DNA of 64,000 nt from contig OX393549.1 of the NCBI GenBank assembly GCA_947650365.1, positions 29,603,209-29,667,208 on the forward strand, given 5' to 3'. A program made the translations under genes and the position numbers. This stretch comes from Chamaelirium japonicum. Its lineage: Eukaryota > Streptophyta > Magnoliopsida > Liliales > Melanthiaceae. Position 1 is the first letter of the stretch; each line of letters starts with the position of its first letter. A model generated the notes under the pieces. That model did no database searches. It had not been told where the DNA came from and worked only from the letters and a program-made list of their open reading frames with translations. This document shows positions 59,072 to 64,000 of this stretch, piece by piece.

Positions 59072-61576
59072 ATGGCTCCGGCGGCGAGGGGACGTAGGCG
59101 AACGAGGACCCGTGCGGGGTCTGTGCACAGCGAACCTCCTACTGAGATCCCCCAGCCCCTTGTCCCGCTCAGTCACCAGCTCCTATTGGAGATGTTGGCC
59201 ACCCAGCGGGCCATGATGGAGGAACTGACGCAGCTGCGTCAGGTGCCGGCGGCTAGCCAGCGGTCTGGGCCACCGAGGGCGTCATCCCCGGCGCGACCCC
59301 CCGTTTCGGCATCGCGACCGCCCACGACCCTTCCGGCTAGGCGGGCTTCACATACGAGGCCCCCAGCTGAGAGAACGGCCGTGCGTGGGGCACAGGAAAC
59401 CCCACTTACAAGGTTGCAAAAGCTAGTAACCCAGCGGTCTAGCAACCAGGCGACCTCAAGAGCGACCCTTCCTCACCGCCGTAGCCGAAGTGCCGATTCC
59501 AACGAGTCGGAGGCGAGGTCTCAAGAGCGGGATCGTGACCCGCGCCATCGACGGCGAGAGAAAGAGCCCGCGGCGGCTTTACCTTCTGAAGCTCGAGAGG
59601 CAACTGCCTCTCACCGACCTACCGTCGCGCTGAAAGAGCCCGCGGGTCAGCAGCGAGGAGGCTGCCACACGGGAACCCCCGCTGGTCGCCGCAAGGTGGG
59701 ACCAAACCCCCCTCGAGGGAGCGTACATGACCGCATAGGACCTGCGCAGCCGCCTCTGGGAGTTTTCCCCGGACCCTGGCAGCGACCTAGCGTGCCGGTA
59801 GATCTACTGGAGGACCTCGCCGCCCACGGGGGTAGCTCGCCCTTCACAAGTGAGGTACACCAAGGAGGTTTTCCTCACCATTGGACCCCCCCAAAGTTTG
59901 TATTGTTCGACGGATCGCAAGATCCCGTTGACCATCTCTTGGCCTGCCGAAAGCTTTTGTTTTTCTGAGACCAAGACCACGTCTTGTGCCGAGCATTTCC
60001 AAGCAGTCTGACCGGCTCGGTGTTGAACTGGTTCCATAAGCTGCCACCCGGCATGATCCCAGATTTCCCTACCTTCTCTAGATTGTTTCTTGAACAATAC
60101 CGCTGCAACAGGCAGCCCCCGAAGAGAATCGAGTCTCTGTTTGCCTTAGCCATGTGAGCTCGCGAAACGCTCCGGTACTTCGCGGCACGATTCCGAAGCG
60201 CCTACCTCGCTCTGGAAGATGCGGCAGGCCAAGATCGCACCGCGGTGAGTGCTTTCAGGAGCGCCCTTCCCGAGGGGGGCAAGCTTCATGATGCACTGGT
60301 GATCAATGATCCTCGCACAATGGTTGAACTCTTCGCCCTGGTCCAGCAACACATCAAGCTCGAAGATGCGGTGTTAGACCGGAAAGGGAAGGCAGTTGAG
60401 CAGCGACCTCCTCCGGTTCTGTGACCTCTTGTCATTAAGACTGTGGAGAGATGGGAGATACCCCCGGCGGTACCTTTGCCTGGTCTACCCGCAGCTCCTG
60501 TCGTACAACCCGCTGAAGCCCCCGCAGTGGCCGCTGGAAGGCCGGCGAACTGGCGCCTACCTCCGGGGCCCGGGGAGCGGGATTTCACGGTGCTAACGCA
60601 CTCCCCTGGATAGATCCTGCACCAGATCCGAAATGAACCCTACGTTCAGTACCCTCCACCCCTTCAGGACGGAGAGCCGGGCTCCACCGACAATACCCGA
60701 CGGTGCGCATTTCACCGTAGCCCTGGGCATCACACCAATAGATGCCGAGCTCTAAAGAACCACCTGGAGGATTTGTTCACCTTGGGGCACTTGAACCAAT
60801 TCATCTCGCCCCCGAGGAGATTCGAGGTGATACCGGCACGGGCCCCTCGGGAGGGAGACCGCCCGGGGCCCGCTGAGCCCGCTCTGCCCCCTCCTCCCCA
60901 GGGAGGACCGGCGGTCTGTCACACTATCAGCGGGCACCTGAGCGGCCCGAGATCCGGCAATGATGCTCGCTGGCGAGTCAGGGAGATGGAACGGGCTCAA
61001 TAGGTATTTTCCGTTTCTTTAACCCCTGTTTTACTTCAAGCACCGAGGGTAGAAGCCCGCGATTTTGTCTGGTTTTTGGAGGACGACATGGCTGGAGTCG
61101 TCGCACCCCACAATGACCCCCTCGTCATACGCCTCATGATGGAAAACATCGAGGTAAGGCGGGCTCTGGTTGACTCGGGGAGCGCCGTGGACATCCTATT
61201 CTTGTCAGCTTTCCAGCGAATGGGGTTGAGACAAGCCGATCTGTCTCCCTCGACGAGCTCCCTCAGTGGATTCACCGGTGAGGTCGCTAAAGTGGTAGGA
61301 GAGATAACCCTCACTGTAACCGCGGGCCCGGAGGCTCGCCAAGTCCGCTTCGCGATAGTAGACGGACTTTCCGCGTTTAACGCCATCCTTGGGCGACCTT
61401 GGTTGAGGCAAATGAATGCGGTGTCTTCGCCCAATCATCAGGCTCTCAAATTTTCCACCATGAGTGGGGTCGTGGTTATTCGGGGCGACCAGGTCGCCGC
61501 TACCAGATGCGAGCAGGACGTCTTTCATCTCATGGACATGGAGATCGCTGAGGCCAAAAGGCCCGTGCCCTCCTAG
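59072..61576 (+). pseudogene. gag: Tat B gag-protease
   Basis: ATG at 59072 (MAPAARGRRR). The frame is colinear for 834 codons without any frameshift, but has in-frame stops at 59966 (TGA, Arg CGA in Tat A), 60155 (TGA), 60422 (TGA, CGA in Tat A), 60611 (TAG, CAG in Tat A) and 61001 (TAG). Domains: Arg-rich N-terminus, capsid-like region, CHHC knuckle CAFHRSPGHHTNRC (about 60703-60744), and retropepsin ALVDSGSAVDILFLSAF with NAILGRPWLRQMN. It ends at the TAG shared with Tat A. Confidence 0.9.
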
Positions 61577-61582
61577 CAATTA
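61574..61582 (+). promoter_or_regulatory. UAG-CAA-UUA stop context between PR and RT (Tat B)
   Basis: TAG CAA TTA followed in the same frame by an open linker of about 90 codons and then RT, with no intervening stop. Same nonamer as in Tat A. Confidence 0.6.
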
Positions 61583-63540
61583 GCACCCACCACGAGCGGG
61601 CTCCCTCAAAGCCCAAGAGGGATCCCCTCGCTTAAGTCCCCTACTCCACCCCCGGGTGGGAGCGGTGCGGATCTTAAGCTGGAGGAGAAAGGTCGCCGGT
61701 CAGGATCCCAGAGAGGAAGTTTCCCCGTTGCCGAGCCGCTACAAGAGATCAACATCGGTGGTGAGGACAGACCGAGGATCGTCCATCTCGGGACCTCGCT
61801 GACTAAGGGCGAGGTCCTAACCTTAACCAACCTGCTCAGGGAATACCACGGCGTGTTCGCCTGGAGTTTTGAAGACATGCCAGGGATTGACCCAGAGGTC
61901 GCCTGCCATCGTCTGCACACCTTGCGAGACTTCCCGCCGGTGAAACAAAAAGCTCGGCACATACCCGCTGCAAAGTCCGCCGCAGTGGCGGTAGAGATAG
62001 AAAAGCTGGAGCGAGCTGGCTTTATCCGCGAGGCATACTTCCCCGAGTGGATCTCCAATATCGTGGCGGTGCCCAAGAAAAGTGGGGTGGTTAGAGTGTT
62101 CATCGACTTTTCCGACCTCAACAAAGCATGCCCAAAGGACGGATTCCCTCTTCCACGGATTAGCGCGCTAGTCGACGCTGCTGTCGGATTCCAGGCCTTA
62201 TCCTTTATGGACGGGTATTCTGGGTATAATCAGATACCTCTCCATATTGACGATCAGGAGAAGACCGCCTTCTATTCTGGGGCGGGCTACCAGAAGCTTT
62301 TCTGTTATCGGGTAATACCGTTTGGACTCAAGAACGCGGGAGCGACCTACCAAAGGTTAGTCACTCAGATGTTTAAAGATCAGATCGGCAGAAATGTCGA
62401 AGTTTTATGTAGACGACCTCCTGGTAAAGAGTCGAGAGCGAGAAGGGCATGTTGCCGATCTTTGCGAAATCTTTGAGGTTTTGCGAAAATTTCAGATGAG
62501 GCTAAACCCAGCCAAGTGCGCATTCGGGGTGACTTCTGGAAAGTTCCTAGGGTACCTGGTCACCCATAGGGGGATCGAGGCCGATCCTGGGCAAATCCGA
62601 GCACTCGTTGAGATGCCCGCACCAAAAACACGGTAGGAGGTTCAAAGATTGAGCGGGCGAATAGCCGCGTTGAACCGGTTTATCTCCAAAGCTTCAGATA
62701 ATTGCCGACCTCTCTTCGAACTGCTTCGGAAGGGGGTAAGCATACGCTGGGACGAAAAATGTGAGCTCGCTTTTCGGAAGATCAAGGACTATTTGGCTAG
62801 CCCGCCAATTCTAGCGGCACCCAAGAAGGGCGCCGAGCTGGGCGTGTATCTTGCGGTCACCGAGAATACGGTAAGCGGGGTCCTTGTGGTGGAAGAAGTA
62901 AAAGTGGAGCAGCCTGTTTACTTCGTGAGTCATACAATGCTTCCCGCGGAACTCCGGTATCGACCAATCGAGAAGGTCGCATTGGCCTTGGTCCTTACCG
63001 CAAGAAAACTTCACCCATACTTCTCGGCACATACCATCAAAGTCATCACGGAGCACCCTTTGAAGAGCGCGCTCTCCCGACCCTCGATAGCAGGGAGGCT
63101 TTATCGATGGTCCGCCGAGCTCACCGCCTACGGCCTGGAGTATGTCCCTCGAGTTGCTGTCAAAGGGCAGGCCCTTGCTGATTTCTTGGCGGACTTCCCC
63201 ATAGAAGAACCGGTTCAATTCTAGGAGGATGAGCCAACAGAGGCACACCTTGGGAAGGCGAGGTTCTTAAGTGATCAGGGCGAGCTTCCCCCAACGAAGC
63301 AATAAGAGATAGTGGAGTGGGAACTATTCGTCGATGGCTCCTCTAACGCTTTGGGGGCCGGGATCGGGGTTGCGCTAATCGCCCAGGCGATACTCCTCGA
63401 TAAATCGGTCCGGCTAGATTTCGATGCCACCAACAACGAAGCAGAATACGAGGCGCTATTGGCCGGACTAGAGCTCGCGTGAGAAGTAGGCGCCAAACGG
63501 GTGAAAGTCTTTAGCGATTCCCAGCTAATCGTTTGCCAAA
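61577..63540 (+). pseudogene. pol: Tat B pol: RT, RNase H and partial second RNase H
   Basis: Continues in the gag-PR frame. RT has VRVFIDFSDLNKACPKDGFP, SFMDGYSGYNQIPL and YVDD; one extra T at about 62402 shifts the frame just before YVDD. TAG at 62634-62636 replaces CAG of Tat A. RNase H reads VYLAVTENTVSGVLVVEE to LEYVPR. TAG at 63222-63224 is followed by a further TAA near 63303 and a TGA at 63479-63481 (CGA in Tat A). The second RNase H starts WELFVDGSSN and is cut after SDSQLIVCQI. Confidence 0.88.
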
Positions 63541-63575
63541 TCTGTGGGTGCAAATTTTGGCAAAAAGTCTGCAAA

Positions 63576-63790
63576 CAGCGGGCCCCACCGGCCCTGCCTG
63601 GTGGGCCCCCGAGTACCACAGCGGGACCCACCGGCCCTACCTGGTGGGCCCCCGAAGACTACAGCGGGACCCACCAGCCCTGCCTGGTGGGCCCCCGAAT
63701 ACCACAGCGGGACCCACCGGCCCTGCCTGGTGGGCCCCCTAAGACGGCAGCGGAGCCCACCAGCCTTACCTGGAGGATCCCCAGATACGG
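63576..63790. repeat. 43-bp tandem repeat, five units
   Basis: CAGCGG-type unit starts at 63576, 63619, 63662, 63705, 63748 and 63791 (partial), exactly 43 bases apart. Most units contain CCCACC and GGTGGG separated by 10 bases, able to form a hairpin. The open frames across it are repeat artefacts. Confidence 0.9.
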
Positions 63791-63823
63791 CAGCAGAGAC
63801 CGCCGTTTACCACCAGAAAATCC

Positions 63824-63831
63824 TATAAATA
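63824..63831 (+). promoter_or_regulatory. TATA box of third LTR
   Basis: CCTATAAATAGCAGAG just after the 43-bp repeats; a canonical plant TATA context. Confidence 0.65.
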
Positions 63832-64000
63832 GCAGAGTCTTCAAATGTAAAAGGATCGATTCTAAAGAGATCGAATTCTCAGTTCTAAAAACCAGAGCTC
63901 TGGGATTTCCAACTTCCCATCTTCCACCTCTCTTTGATCTTCTTCTCTCTCTCGAAGAGATCAGTGTTTACAGTGATACTCGGCCTGTCGAGATCACTTC

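Larger units (their letters stand above)
57608..63542 (+). mobile_element. Tat B: second copy of the Tat family, 3'-truncated by another LTR element
   Basis: 5' LTR (57608-58981), PBS (58984-59000), gag-PR (59072-61576), readthrough-type stop, RT, RNase H and part of the second RNase H, then cut at 63542 by an LTR start. It is colinear with Tat A and oriented away from the array. Confidence 0.92.
63543..64000 (+). mobile_element. 5' portion of a third LTR retroelement, runs off the window
   Basis: Sequence unrelated to Tat starts with TGTGGGTGCAAATTTTGG exactly where Tat B homology stops. It contains a 43-bp tandem repeat, a TATA box and a pyrimidine-rich CTTCTTCTCTCTCTCG leader, as expected of an LTR U3-R in plus orientation. 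The family cannot be told without the internal region. Confidence 0.7.

Noticed and set aside
63533-63828. Overlapping Gly/Pro/Trp-rich frames
   Set aside because: Translations of the 43-bp tandem repeat, whose length is not a multiple of three, so three frames stay open.

Overview
This is a gene-poor, repeat-saturated stretch of a plant nuclear genome. Evidence for a flowering plant, probably a eudicot: Ty3/gypsy elements of the Tat and Athila clades with plant primer-binding sites, hAT-type MITEs with perfect 8-bp target duplications, and a decayed DUF1985-Ulp1 gene of the kind amplified in plant genomes. The species cannot be named from the sequence. No intact host gene, tRNA, rRNA or CRISPR array was seen.

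Layout. 1-1700: three low-complexity or tandem-repeat blocks (GA/AT-rich; a 91-bp tandem; AAATTACA-type). 1844-4816 (minus): a multi-exon DUF1985-Ulp1 cysteine-protease gene with at least three in-frame stops. 4972-7105: an AT-rich TTCAATTC minisatellite. 7106-8620: sequence without a recognised gene plus an imperfect repeat. 8628-9194 and 9223-9640: two neighbouring hAT MITEs. 10112-10402: a short piece of a 23-bp satellite.

10403-34591 (minus): Tat A, a Tat-clade Ty3 element sitting in that satellite. It keeps its 5' LTR, gag, PR, RT, both RNase H domains, INT and an antisense spliced ORF, but no 3' LTR is recognisable. A 14.7-kb Athila-type element (15590-30286, minus, 5-bp duplication GCATG) is inserted in its RT. 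That element carries a hAT MITE (17238-17807) in its 3' LTR. 34592-57607: 23 kb of the 23/28-bp satellite whose orientation flips at about 24 points. 57608-63542 (plus): Tat B, a second copy of the same Tat family, cut in its second RNase H domain by the LTR of a third retroelement (63543 to the window edge).

How the parts relate. The nesting gives an order: satellite, then Tat A, then the Athila element, then the MITE; on the right, satellite, then Tat B, then the third LTR. The two Tat copies lie head to head, with both 5' LTRs abutting the array at a GATC. Observations most worth following: (i) the strand-switching satellite; (ii) a shared UAG-CAA-UUA stop context between PR and RT in both Tat copies, identical to the tobamovirus readthrough signal; (iii) a second, foreign-looking retropepsin ORF downstream of INT in the Athila element; (iv) two related stem-loop elements at the two ends of that element's internal region, with different but still complementary stems; (v) the antisense, spliced, coiled-coil ORF of Tat A.
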